Assembly: GCA_965363675.1 (NCBI GenBank)
Contig: CBDTTW010000002.1
Span: forward strand, 1-42,920
DNA from: CBDTTW01 sp965363675
GTDB lineage: Bacteria > Bacteroidota > Rhodothermia > Rhodothermales > DASSAV01
Direction: 5' to 3'
Length of the DNA stretch: 42,920 nucleotides
Below are positions 1 to 7,741 of the stretch, piece after piece. The notes beneath the pieces were generated by a model that did no database searches, was not told the origin of the DNA, and saw only the letters and a list, made by a program, of their open reading frames with translations. Each line of letters begins with the position of its first letter. The first letter of the stretch is position 1. Both the position numbers and the translations under genes were made by a program.

Positions 1-1
1 G

Positions 2-253
2 GCGGCGCATGCGGCGGCCTTCGAGGCGGCGGGCTTCCGCATCGTGCACGTCTCGGCGCAGGGCGGCGGCAACGCCGGCGGCGAGCCGCTCGCGCCGGCC
101 GCCGCCGCCGAGCTGCGCGCCCGTTTCGGCGTCGGAGCGGACCAGTTCCGCCTCGTGCTGCTGCGCGCGGACGGCACGGAGATCCGCCGCGCCGATACGC
201 CGCTGCTCACCGAGGTGATTTTGAAGGAGCTTTCGGCGCCTGCCCTCGGATAA
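2..253 (+). CDS. C-terminal fragment of a probable DUF4174-domain protein
   Basis: The reading frame is open from the left edge and stops at TAA 251-253, so only the last 83 residues are present. What remains has the look of a thioredoxin-like DUF4174 C-terminus: an FGVGADQFRLVLLRADGTEIRR segment, where a hydrophobic strand is followed by a 'DG' turn and a charged strand, then a final helix. DUF4174 proteins are small, usually exported proteins of unknown role in Bacteroidota and Proteobacteria. The stop lies 12 bases before the next gene on the same strand, so co-transcription is likely. The family call rests on a short segment only. It could instead be another small thioredoxin-fold or Ig-like protein. 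Confidence 0.5.
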   Translation, partial: AAHAAAFEAAGFRIVHVSAQGGGNAGGEPLAPAAAAELRARFGVGADQFRLVLLRADGTEIRRADTPLLTEVILKELSAPALG

Positions 254-265
254 CCGCAACGCGCT

Positions 266-1420
266 ATGGCCCGCCGACCCCGCCGCCTGCTCCGTAAGGG
301 ACTGCACCGCCTGCTCTACACCGCCGAGCCTTTCGCCGAAGGGCTCACGCGGCGCGCCCGCCGCGTCGTGCACGGCGAGCGGCCCCCCTATGTAGCTCCG
401 TACTACGGCTACGCGACCGAGTCGCGGGTGTTCATCAAGGCGCGGGTGCTGCGCGGGCGCCCCGTGCGGCCCTCCACGGCCGAGGATCAGCTTTGGCGCA
501 ACGTGCGCGCCATGACCGGCCGCTTCCTGAGCGACGAGGCGCCGGGCGTCGAGGTGGACGTAACGTTCATCGACCCGGAAGGACTCGCCACGACGACGGC
601 GCGGATGGTCTCTGACGAGGAAGGCTACCTCGACGGCTCGTTCGCGCTGCGCGCGCCTCTGGCCGGCGGGCGCGCCGTCTTTGAGGTGCGCTACGACATT
701 GCCGGCGGCGCGACCACGACGGGCAAGGCGCTCGCCCCGCCCGTCGGCTCCGACTTTATCGTCGTCAGCGACATCGACGACACGGTGCTGCGAACCGGGG
801 CCACCCGCAAGCTTGCCATGTTCCGCGAAACCGTGACGCGCAACGCCTGGACGCGTCTGCCCTTCGAGGGCGTCGCGGCGTTCTACCGCTCGTTGCAGGG
901 CGGCCCGAGCGGCAGCGCGCACAACCCTATCTTCTACCTGAGCAGCAGCCCCTGGAATCTGTACGACTTTCTGGCGCAGTTCTTCAGTGTGCACGGCATC
1001 CCCGAGGGGCCGATTCTGCTGCGCGACCTCGGCATCGACCGCGAGAAGTTCATCTCCGCCGGGCACCAGGCCCACAAGCTCACATACATCGAGCACCTGC
1101 TGGACGTGTACCCCGAGCGGCCGTTCATCCTCGTCGGCGACAGCGGCCAGGACGACCCGTACATCTACCGCGAGGCTGTGCGACGTCGCCCGGGGCGCAT
1201 CCGGGCCATCTACATCCGCGATGTGCTCGTCGGGCGCAAGCGCGCGGAGGTGCTGGCGATTGCGGACGAGGTGACGCGCGCCGGCGCCGACATGCTGCTC
1301 GTGGCCGACACCGAGCAGGCGGTCAGGCACGCCGTAGCCGCCGGGCTCGTGGCGCGCGAGGAGATCAAGGAGGTGCAGGCCGACAAGGCCAAGGACGAGG
1401 CGCTCCCCGAGCCTTCCTGA
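266..1420 (+). CDS. APP1-family phosphatidate phosphatase (DUF2183)
   Basis: This 384-residue protein matches the APP1 catalytic-domain family, HAD-like phosphatases that dephosphorylate phosphatidic acid in yeast; bacterial members are largely uncharacterised. The first ~40 residues are basic and end near a PYYGYAT stretch. A beta-rich N-terminal domain spans about residues 45-160. The catalytic part starts with VVSDIDDTVLRTG near residue 168, giving the DxDxT nucleophile motif, and continues with a FYLSSSPWNLY segment and a VGDSGQDDPYIY segment near residue 290 that supplies the acidic motif IV residues. There is no signal peptide, so a cytoplasmic or membrane-surface location is expected. 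ATG 266 follows the preceding stop by 12 bases and no Shine-Dalgarno sequence is seen. Bacterial substrate is inferred, not shown. Confidence 0.85.
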   Translation: MARRPRRLLRKGLHRLLYTAEPFAEGLTRRARRVVHGERPPYVAPYYGYATESRVFIKARVLRGRPVRPSTAEDQLWRNVRAMTGRFLSDEAPGVEVDVTFIDPEGLATTTARMVSDEEGYLDGSFALRAPLAGGRAVFEVRYDIAGGATTTGKALAPPVGSDFIVVSDIDDTVLRTGATRKLAMFRETVTRNAWTRLPFEGVAAFYRSLQGGPSGSAHNPIFYLSSSPWNLYDFLAQFFSVHGIPEGPILLRDLGIDREKFISAGHQAHKLTYIEHLLDVYPERPFILVGDSGQDDPYIYREAVRRRPGRIRAIYIRDVLVGRKRAEVLAIADEVTRAGADMLLVADTEQAVRHAVAAGLVAREEIKEVQADKAKDEALPEPS

Positions 1421-1541
1421 GGGCGCCGCATTTTTCCGCACGCGGGCGCTTGAATCGGCGCGGCGGCGGCCGATACACGGGATAACCCTGCCGCAGGCGC
1501 TTCCGGCGCCCCGGCGCCACTTTATATCCCGTCAGGCCGTC

Positions 1542-3692
1542 ATGCGTTTTCGCAAGCGTTCCCATCCCGATCAGGGAGGCGCCGGCGCTCCCGAATCGTT
1601 CACGCCGTCGAGCAAGCTTTCCGAGGGCGGCGCGCCGCTGAGCGGTCTTTCCATAGGTTTTCAGCCCTCGATCAGCGTGCAAGGCCGCGAGCCGGAGGTG
1701 TACGCGCCCCCCGGCGACGGGGCGAGCCTGGCCGCTCTGCCGCCTTCCGAAACCGCGCCGCCGCCCGCCGACGACTTTACCCTGGAGCAGTGGCTGGAAG
1801 GCATCGGCCTCGAATGGGATAAGGATCAGGTGTCGCCGACCGTTCGCCCGGACGGCCCCTCCCCGGAGCGCCGCGCCTCAAACTTCTCGCCGCTCGAACT
1901 CCGCGACCGCGTCGTGATCATGCTCCTGTTCAAGGAGCTGGTGCGCGTCGAGCAGGTCGAGCAGGCATGGGTGCGCTGGAAGAAAATGGCCGAGGCCGGC
2001 TCGTCCGAGCCCCTGTGGCGCCTGCTCGCGCAAGAGAAGGGCGTGGAGGCCGAGCGCGTCTATGCCGAGGCTGCCGAAGTCTACGCCTTCAAGCGCGCCG
2101 TCATCTCGACGCGCGCGGCGGCGACCTTCATCAAGGACAACCAGAAGCATTTCACCGAAGGGCAGTGGTTGATGCTGCGGGACAACGGCATCCTGCCGGT
2201 GAGCAAGGAGGCGCAGGGCGGGCGCGGCGAAGAGAAATGGATTTTGGCCGCCAACGACCCTGCCCGCCCCGAGGTGGGGCGCGTCCTCCAGAAGCTCGGC
2301 ATCACGTCCTTCGAGCTGCGCTACCTCAGCGCCGCCGCCGTGCAGGAGATCGCCCGCGAGGCGTTCCCGCGCAAGAACGAGTACATGGACCGTGTCACGG
2401 GCTCGTCGATGGCCTACGACCTCGGCGCTTCCTTCGAGCAGGAGCGCACGCAGCTCATCGACGAGGACGCCCTGGAGGCCGAAATCGGCCGCTCGGCGCT
2501 CATCAACCTGTTCGAGGCTACCCTCGTCGAGGCGGTGCACCAAGGCGCTTCGGACATCCACATTTTTCCTAACCCGGACCGCTGCACCGAAATCCATTTC
2601 CGCGTTGACGGCGAGCTGAAGTGCTGGCACGTCGAGCAGCGCGTGCACCCCGAAGCCTTCCTGGCCGTCGTCAAGGACAACTCGATCAACGTAGACCGCT
2701 TCGAGAAGGACTGCGCCCAGGACGGGTTCATCCAGCGCTGGATCGAGGGCGCCCTGATCCGCTTCCGCGTCTCGGTGCTCCCGATCGCCAGCAGCAACCA
2801 GGATCTGCGCGCCGAAAGCATCGTCATCCGCGTGCTCGACGACCGCAAGGTGGTTACGGACCTCGGCCGCCTCGGTTTTGCCGACCACAACATCAACGTC
2901 TTCCTCGACGCCATCACGCAGCCTTACGGCATGGTCGTCATCACCGGCCCGACGGGCTCCGGCAAAAGCACCACGCTCATCGCCGCCCTCGGGCAGGTCG
3001 TCACGCCGAAGGTGAACGTGCTGACCATCGAGGATCCCGTCGAGTACATGATTCCGGGCGTCCGGCAGATCAAGCTCAACCCCAAGCTCGGCCTCGAAGA
3101 AGCCTTGCGCTCGGTGCTGCGCCACGACCCCGACGTGGTCATGGTCGGCGAGATGCGCGACGCCAAGTCGGCCGACCTGGCCATCAAGCTTTCCAACACA
3201 GGCCACCTGACGTTCTCGACGCTGCACACCAACGACGCCCCGAGCGCCATCAACCGGCTCTACAAGATGGGGATCGAGCCGTTCCTGATCGCCTACACCA
3301 TCAACCTGATCGTGGCGCAGCGCCTCGTGCGCGTTTTGTGCGCGCAGTGCAAGCAGCCCGAGGAGCGCATCGACCCGCTGCTGCTGGAGCGCATGGGCTT
3401 CACGGAGGAGGAAACCGCCGAGGCCGCGTTCTACCGGGCGGGCAATCATAAGGAATGCCCCGTCTGCAAAGGCGCCGGCTACAAGGGCCGCCAGGCGGTG
3501 CTCGAACTGCTCTCGATGACCGACCCCATCCGCCACATCATCCTCATGTCGAAGGATGTGGTGGACGAAGCCGCCATCCGCGTCGAGGCGCGCCGCGCCG
3601 GGATGCTCACGCTCCAGGACTCGGCGCGCGAACTCGTCCGCAGCGGGCGCACCTCACTTGCCGAGATCATGCGCGTCGTCAGCATGAAGTAA
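1542..3692 (+). CDS. PilB/GspE-type secretion or pilus assembly ATPase
   Basis: This 716-residue protein belongs to the GspE/PilB hexameric ATPases that power type IV pilus extension or type II secretion from the inner face of the inner membrane. The first ~110 residues are proline- and glycine-rich and look disordered. A MshEN/T2SSE-N-like region follows at ~120-280. The ATPase core has Walker A GPTGSGKST near 469, an Asp-box region, Walker B VVMVGEMRD near 530, and the STLHTNDAPSAINRL His-box. The zinc-binding CxxC pairs CAQC and CPVC are present at ~602-650. All catalytic elements look intact. No pilC, pilT, pilQ or pseudopilin gene lies nearby, so its system must be encoded elsewhere. ATG 1542 has no evident Shine-Dalgarno. 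A strong terminator follows the stop. I cannot decide between pilus and type II use. Confidence 0.9.
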   Translation: MRFRKRSHPDQGGAGAPESFTPSSKLSEGGAPLSGLSIGFQPSISVQGREPEVYAPPGDGASLAALPPSETAPPPADDFTLEQWLEGIGLEWDKDQVSPTVRPDGPSPERRASNFSPLELRDRVVIMLLFKELVRVEQVEQAWVRWKKMAEAGSSEPLWRLLAQEKGVEAERVYAEAAEVYAFKRAVISTRAAATFIKDNQKHFTEGQWLMLRDNGILPVSKEAQGGRGEEKWILAANDPARPEVGRVLQKLGITSFELRYLSAAAVQEIAREAFPRKNEYMDRVTGSSMAYDLGASFEQERTQLIDEDALEAEIGRSALINLFEATLVEAVHQGASDIHIFPNPDRCTEIHFRVDGELKCWHVEQRVHPEAFLAVVKDNSINVDRFEKDCAQDGFIQRWIEGALIRFRVSVLPIASSNQDLRAESIVIRVLDDRKVVTDLGRLGFADHNINVFLDAITQPYGMVVITGPTGSGKSTTLIAALGQVVTPKVNVLTIEDPVEYMIPGVRQIKLNPKLGLEEALRSVLRHDPDVVMVGEMRDAKSADLAIKLSNTGHLTFSTLHTNDAPSAINRLYKMGIEPFLIAYTINLIVAQRLVRVLCAQCKQPEERIDPLLLERMGFTEEETAEAAFYRAGNHKECPVCKGAGYKGRQAVLELLSMTDPIRHIILMSKDVVDEAAIRVEARRAGMLTLQDSARELVRSGRTSLAEIMRVVSMK

Positions 3693-3715
3693 GCCGCTTC
3701 CGCCTGAAAAGCGGC

Positions 3716-3748
3716 AAGGGCTGCCGGCGCGGCGCGCCGGCAGCCCTT
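3716..3748. terminator. Perfect 15-bp bidirectional terminator hairpin
   Basis: Arms 3716-3730 and 3734-3748 are perfectly complementary around a 3-base loop, GGC. The stem is flanked by AA/TT rather than a long T run. It sits between the convergent pilB-like gene (stop 3692) and the acidic-tail gene (stop 3784) and can serve both strands. Confidence 0.8.
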
Positions 3749-3783
3749 GTGCGTTGCTCGGGGGGCCTTGCCGCAGGGGGCGG

Positions 3784-4254
3784 TCAGGATTCCTCGTCCT
3801 CCTCGGTGTCGTCCGCCGGGTCGTCCTCCGCTTCGTCGCCTTCTTCGTCCTCGGCTTCCTCGTCGTCCACGACTTCGTCCTCATCCTCATCCGGGATGTC
3901 GGCGATGACGGGCTCCGGCTCCGGCTCGGCGGGGGGCGCCGCCGGGCGGGCGGCGCGGCGGCGCGGCTCCGGCGGCGCCACGGCTACGTCCTCGGCCAGC
4001 TTGTAGCGGGTGCCGAGGTGATGCTCGCCGTCTTCCACGACGATGCCGTCCTTGATGAGCTGCTTGGCGACGTTGAACGGGCACATCTCATATCCCTTGG
4101 TGGTCATGAAGAAGTTCGCGTTCTTCTTGTTCTTGCTTACCACCAGCACATAACCCCGCGACATCTTCACTTTCGCATGGGTTACCCATTTATCTTTGGA
4201 GACGGTGGGTCCGACTCGTCGGTCTTGAAAATCGCGGTCGCTTGACGGTTCCAT
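3784..4254 (-). CDS. Small protein with a conserved-looking globular domain and a highly acidic C-terminal tail
   Basis: I do not recognise the family. The 156-residue product has two parts. Residues ~20-90 look globular, with a strand segment MSRGYVLVVSKNKK, then FFMTTKGYEMCPFNVAKQLI and VVEDGEHHLGTRYKL, which together resemble a small winged-helix or KOW-like fold. The rest is Ala/Pro-rich, and the final ~45 residues are almost all Asp and Glu. ATG 4254 was chosen because it precedes the ordered part; the frame stays open to 4416, but the upstream residues are low quality and no Shine-Dalgarno is seen. An internal ATG at MSRGY is a possible alternative. The gene is divergent from the MscS gene. 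The acidic tail suggests a DNA- or RNA-polymerase-associated, chaperone-like or nucleic-acid-mimic role, but this is speculation. Confidence 0.75.
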   Translation of the reverse strand: MEPSSDRDFQDRRVGPTVSKDKWVTHAKVKMSRGYVLVVSKNKKNANFFMTTKGYEMCPFNVAKQLIKDGIVVEDGEHHLGTRYKLAEDVAVAPPEPRRRAARPAAPPAEPEPEPVIADIPDEDEDEVVDDEEAEDEEGDEAEDDPADDTEEDEES

Positions 4255-4452
4255 AACGTGTAAAAGAGGGTGGGGTGGAGACTGCCGCAACAACGGAGGA
4301 TCCGGGCTGCTGTTCCGGGCGCATCTCGAATCCTTCGTATTTTTAATTGGCGACCAAGAATGTAGTCCGCCGTCTGCGGTTCTCCAGAACTGCTTTTGCG
4401 CCCGTAATGCATGCATAGATAGTTATAACATAATTCAAATAAGGGAAGGATT

Positions 4453-5571
4453 ATGCTGGACCGGTTGCCGTGGATGGAGGCGCTGCGCACGGGGGCGCCG
4501 GCCGAAAAACTTTGGGGTGCGACGCTGCTGGACTGGCTGCTCTTCGGGGCGGCCCTGGCGCTCGCATGGCCGGCGCTCTCCGCGCTGCACCGCTTCGTGC
4601 GGTGGCGCCTGCGCCTGCGCGCCGAGGGCAGCCCGGCGCCGTTCTACGACTATGCATATGCGCTCGTGCAGCGCACGCGGTGGTTTTTCCTGCTCTTCGT
4701 GGCGTTGCTCATCGCCTCGCTGCTCACGGACGTGCCGGCCGTCCTGGCGCGCGGCCTGGCCTTCGCCTCGGTGCTGGCCCTGCTGGCGCAGATCGGGCTG
4801 TGGGGCAACGCCGCCATCGCGCGCTGGATCGAGCGCTACCGCCGGCGCAAGCTCGACACCGACGCCGGGGCCGTCACGAGCATCAACGCCGTCGGGTGGA
4901 TCGCACGGGCCGGGCTGTGGGCGGTGATCGGGCTGCTGATGCTCGACCACTTCGGGCAGGACGTGACGGCGCTCATCACGGGCCTGGGCATCGGCGGCGT
5001 GGCCGTGGCCCTGGCCGTCCAGAATATCCTCGGCGACTTGTTCGCCTCGCTCTCGATCGTGCTGGACAAGCCGTTCGTCGTCGGGGAGACGCTTGCCGTC
5101 GATACGTTCGTCGGCACGGTCGAGCATGTCGGCCTCAAGACGACGCGCGTGCGCAGCATCTCGGGCGAGCAGGTCATCTTCTCCAACAGCGATTTGCTCA
5201 AGAGCCGCATCCGCAATTACAAGCGCATGAGCGAGCGCCGGGTGCTCTTTACGCTCGACCTGACGTACGACACGCCGCCCGAGAAGATGGCGGCCGCGCC
5301 GGAGATGCTGCGCGCGATCATCGAGGCCGAGGACGGGGTGCGCTTCGACCGCTCGCACTTCCGGGCGCTGGCCGCCTACGCGCTCCAGATCGAGACGGTG
5401 TACTTCGTGCTCACTCCGGATTACCTGCCGTACATGGACGTGCAGCACCGGATCAACCTGGAGATCCTGCGGCGCTTCCATGCGGCCGGGCTGAGCTTTG
5501 CCTTCCCGACGCAGAGCATCCAGTACGCGCCGGCCCCCGGCCCGGAGCCGCGCCCGGCCGAGCAGCCCTAG
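4453..5571 (+). CDS. MscS-family small-conductance mechanosensitive channel
   Basis: This 372-residue inner-membrane protein has four predicted membrane helices before the pore region (about 25-45, 72-92, 95-118, 152-172). The signature pore-lining helix TM3 follows: DVTALITGLGIGGVAVALAVQN at ~175-196, with the Ala/Gly packing pattern of MscS. The beta domain is next, with LGDLFASLSIVLDKPFVVGE and VEHVGLKTTRVRS, then F-SNSDLLKSRIRNY, and finally the cytoplasmic alpha/beta cage to ~355. MscS channels release solutes on osmotic downshock. ATG 4453 is preceded by AAGGGAAGGA, one of the few Shine-Dalgarno-like sequences in the window, and an AT-rich leader. The stop lies 9 bases from the convergent M28 peptidase stop. 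Confidence 0.93.
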   Translation: MLDRLPWMEALRTGAPAEKLWGATLLDWLLFGAALALAWPALSALHRFVRWRLRLRAEGSPAPFYDYAYALVQRTRWFFLLFVALLIASLLTDVPAVLARGLAFASVLALLAQIGLWGNAAIARWIERYRRRKLDTDAGAVTSINAVGWIARAGLWAVIGLLMLDHFGQDVTALITGLGIGGVAVALAVQNILGDLFASLSIVLDKPFVVGETLAVDTFVGTVEHVGLKTTRVRSISGEQVIFSNSDLLKSRIRNYKRMSERRVLFTLDLTYDTPPEKMAAAPEMLRAIIEAEDGVRFDRSHFRALAAYALQIETVYFVLTPDYLPYMDVQHRINLEILRRFHAAGLSFAFPTQSIQYAPAPGPEPRPAEQP

Positions 5572-5580
5572 GGCAGGCCG

Positions 5581-7185
5581 CTACCGGGAGGCAGGCGCGG
5601 CGGCGGCGGAGGCTTTGCGCGGCATAAGGGCCGTGTGCTGCGCCGTGTGGTAGACCACCGAAGCGATGACGGTGGCCGCCTGCTTCAGGTCGCCCGCCGG
5701 CGCGTGGTCGAACACGTCCATGTTCGAGTGGTAGTGCTTGCCGTAGTCGAGCGGGTCCTGGATGAACTGGAAGCCGGGCAGGCCCACCTCGTCGAAGCTG
5801 ATGTGGTCGGTGCTGCCGGTGTTTGCCAGCGAGACGGTGGCCGCCTCCAGGTCGGCGAAGGCTCCGAGCCACGTGCGGAAAAGCAGCGACGCCTCGGGGT
5901 TGCCCTGCGCGTAGATGCCCCGGATGCGCCCGGCGCCGTTGTCGAGGTTATAGTAGGCCGAGAACTGCTCGTAGGCGGGCCGCACGGAGGCGCCCGAGCC
6001 CTCGGTAAAATGCTGCCTGACGTAGGCCCGCGAGCCGTACAGGCCCTGCTCCTCACCGGTCCAGAGCGCCAGCCGGATCGTGCGGCGCGGCCGCAGCGCC
6101 GTCTCGTCGAACAGGCGTTGCAGCATCCGGAAGGCTTCCATCATGACGGCGCAGCCCGCCGCATTGTCCGACGCCCCCGAGCCCGCGTGCCACGAGTCGA
6201 GGTGCGCCCCGAGCATGACGACCTCCTCGGCGACGGACGGGTCGGCGCCGGGGATCTCTGCGACGACGTTGCGCTCCATGGGGTCGTCGTCGATGTAGTC
6301 GGCGTCGAGTTCGATTTCGGCGCGCACGGCGGCGCCGTTCTTGAGCAGGCGGTAAAGGCGGTTGTACTCCTCCTCGGCCAGGCTGATCTGCGGGAGCACG
6401 GCCCCGGCCTCAGGGCTCCACGGCGGCGCGCCCACCAGCCCCGAGGCCGTCTGCTGCGCCGGAACCGAAGCCGCCGCCACGTACACCGTGCCGTAGCCGC
6501 CCTTCTGCGACGAGCGGTCGAGCAGGGCCAGAGGCTGCTCGCCGTAGAGGAAGCGCAGGCGCGCCTGCCGCTGTTCGTACTGGCGCCGGTACGCTTCGCT
6601 GTAGCGGCGCGGGCTCGGCGGCGAGATGGGGGCGTTCGCCAGGCGCAGCAGCTCCTCGGGCGTGCGGCGGCGGAAAAGCGGCTCGGCGGCGGGCGCCATA
6701 GAAAGCGTGTCGTCCACGAGAACGAGTTTGCCCTTCAGGCGCCCCCGGTAGGCTTCGAGCGCCGCCGCGTCGGGGGCGTCCAGCAGCACCACCTCGCGCG
6801 CGGTGCGCTCGGGGATCGGCGCCGACCACGCCTGCGGGTAGGCGATGAGCGGCATCGCCGCCGGCTCCAGGATGTTCAGGTCGAAGCGCCGCAACTGCCA
6901 GCCCCGCCCGAACGGCCCCCACGCCTCGGCGCCGACGCGCGCGGCCCCCCACGCCTTGAGCTGCCGCTGCGCCCACGCGGCGGCGCTGTCGAGGCGCGGC
7001 GAGCCCGTCAGGCGCGGGCCGTACACATCGGTGAGTTGCCGCAGCGTCTCCATGACCTGGCTTTCCTCCAGGCCGTAGCGGCGCAGGTGGCGGTTGGCGA
7101 GCGTATCGACGGTGGCCTGGGCGCGCCCGGGCGTGGGAAGGCTCAGCAGCAGCGTGAGCGTGAGCAGCGCAAAGCGGATCAGCAT
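5581..7185 (-). CDS. Secreted M28-family zinc metallopeptidase (aminopeptidase type) with PA-like insert
   Basis: This 534-residue protein begins with a clear Sec signal peptide (residues 1-22, ending GRAQA). An N-terminal helical part is followed by a protease-associated-like segment around 90-300. The M28 core then shows the zinc ligands and catalytic residues in order: GAHLDSW near 325 (His and catalytic Asp), SDNAAG near 340 (bridging Asp), WTGEEQGLYGS near 376 (Glu-Glu), a later Asp in YYNLDNG, and the last His in STDHISFDE near 461. It should cleave N-terminal residues from peptides in the periplasm or outside the cell. It is the last gene of a leftward run, 24 bases after the YkvA-like gene, and could use peptides as a nutrient source. 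All ligands look intact. Confidence 0.93.
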   Translation of the reverse strand: MLIRFALLTLTLLLSLPTPGRAQATVDTLANRHLRRYGLEESQVMETLRQLTDVYGPRLTGSPRLDSAAAWAQRQLKAWGAARVGAEAWGPFGRGWQLRRFDLNILEPAAMPLIAYPQAWSAPIPERTAREVVLLDAPDAAALEAYRGRLKGKLVLVDDTLSMAPAAEPLFRRRTPEELLRLANAPISPPSPRRYSEAYRRQYEQRQARLRFLYGEQPLALLDRSSQKGGYGTVYVAAASVPAQQTASGLVGAPPWSPEAGAVLPQISLAEEEYNRLYRLLKNGAAVRAEIELDADYIDDDPMERNVVAEIPGADPSVAEEVVMLGAHLDSWHAGSGASDNAAGCAVMMEAFRMLQRLFDETALRPRRTIRLALWTGEEQGLYGSRAYVRQHFTEGSGASVRPAYEQFSAYYNLDNGAGRIRGIYAQGNPEASLLFRTWLGAFADLEAATVSLANTGSTDHISFDEVGLPGFQFIQDPLDYGKHYHSNMDVFDHAPAGDLKQAATVIASVVYHTAQHTALMPRKASAAAAPASR

Positions 7186-7209
7186 GGCGGCGGTGTCGAA
7201 AGGCGGCGC

Positions 7210-7680
7210 CTACGGCGCGGGAGGCAGCCGCTTCAGGTCAGGCTCGGCGGAAAGGCCGGCGGCGTGCTCGGCTTCCCACGCCTCGAAGGCGCGCAGTTCC
7301 TTCCGGATGGCATTGACGACGGTGACGATCACGACCACGTCGTCGGTGTAGCCGATCACGGCGAACATATCCGGGATCACGTCGAGGGGGTTGAGGAAGT
7401 ATAAGACGGCGGCCAGCGAGAGCAGGAGCGCGCTCCAGGGCATCTGCCGGTAGGCGCCCTCGGACCAGGCGCGCAAGAAGCGCAGCAGCGTGGCGGTATC
7501 CTGGTAGACTTCCTGCAAGGCGCTTTGGCGCCGGAAAAGCTGCTGGTAGGCCCGGTGCACGGTCTTGGCGACGCGCCGGCGCTTCTTGAGCGTGTGCTGG
7601 GCGCTGCGGAGAGCCAGGCGGAAGGCGCTGCTGGCAAGCGGCGCCGAGGAACCAGGCGCGGTGCCGGAATACTTCTCCAT
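7210..7680 (-). CDS. YkvA-like DUF1232 membrane protein
   Basis: The 156-residue product carries a DUF1232 domain at about 80-125, recognisable by the hydrophobic LLLSLAAVLYFLNPLDVIPD segment followed by a GYTDDVVVIVTVVNAI segment. DUF1232 proteins such as B. subtilis YkvA are small membrane-associated proteins of unknown function. The N-terminal half is basic and predicted helical. ATG 7680 was chosen because the 32 codons upstream in frame are low-complexity sequence overlapping the inter-gene spacer. It lies 61 bases after the M23 peptidase stop. A sequence matching the -7 element TATATTTG (7774-7781, minus strand) could give it its own start of transcription, but I see no matching -33 TTG at the right spacing. 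Confidence 0.8.
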   Translation of the reverse strand: MEKYSGTAPGSSAPLASSAFRLALRSAQHTLKKRRRVAKTVHRAYQQLFRRQSALQEVYQDTATLLRFLRAWSEGAYRQMPWSALLLSLAAVLYFLNPLDVIPDMFAVIGYTDDVVVIVTVVNAIRKELRAFEAWEAEHAAGLSAEPDLKRLPPAP

Positions 7681-7741
7681 AGAAGACGGGCCGTCAGGGG
7701 GCGCCGCCGTACAGCAGCGGGGCCGGCTATGGCGCCGCGCT

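Noticed and set aside
1878..3536. 552-codon minus-strand ORF opposite the PilB/GspE gene
   Set aside because: Low-complexity Val/Asp/Glu/His translation from GC-rich codon bias; the plus-strand gene has all ATPase motifs.
3654..3890. Short minus-strand ORF with TKKATKRRTTRRTTPRRTRN-like sequence
   Set aside because: It is a frame-shifted reading of the acidic-tail coding sequence (GAC/GAG repeats read out of frame) and crosses the terminator.
5635..7404. 589-codon plus-strand ORF opposite the M28 peptidase
   Set aside because: Arg/Ala/Val-rich shadow frame; the minus-strand M28 protein has signal peptide and all zinc ligands.
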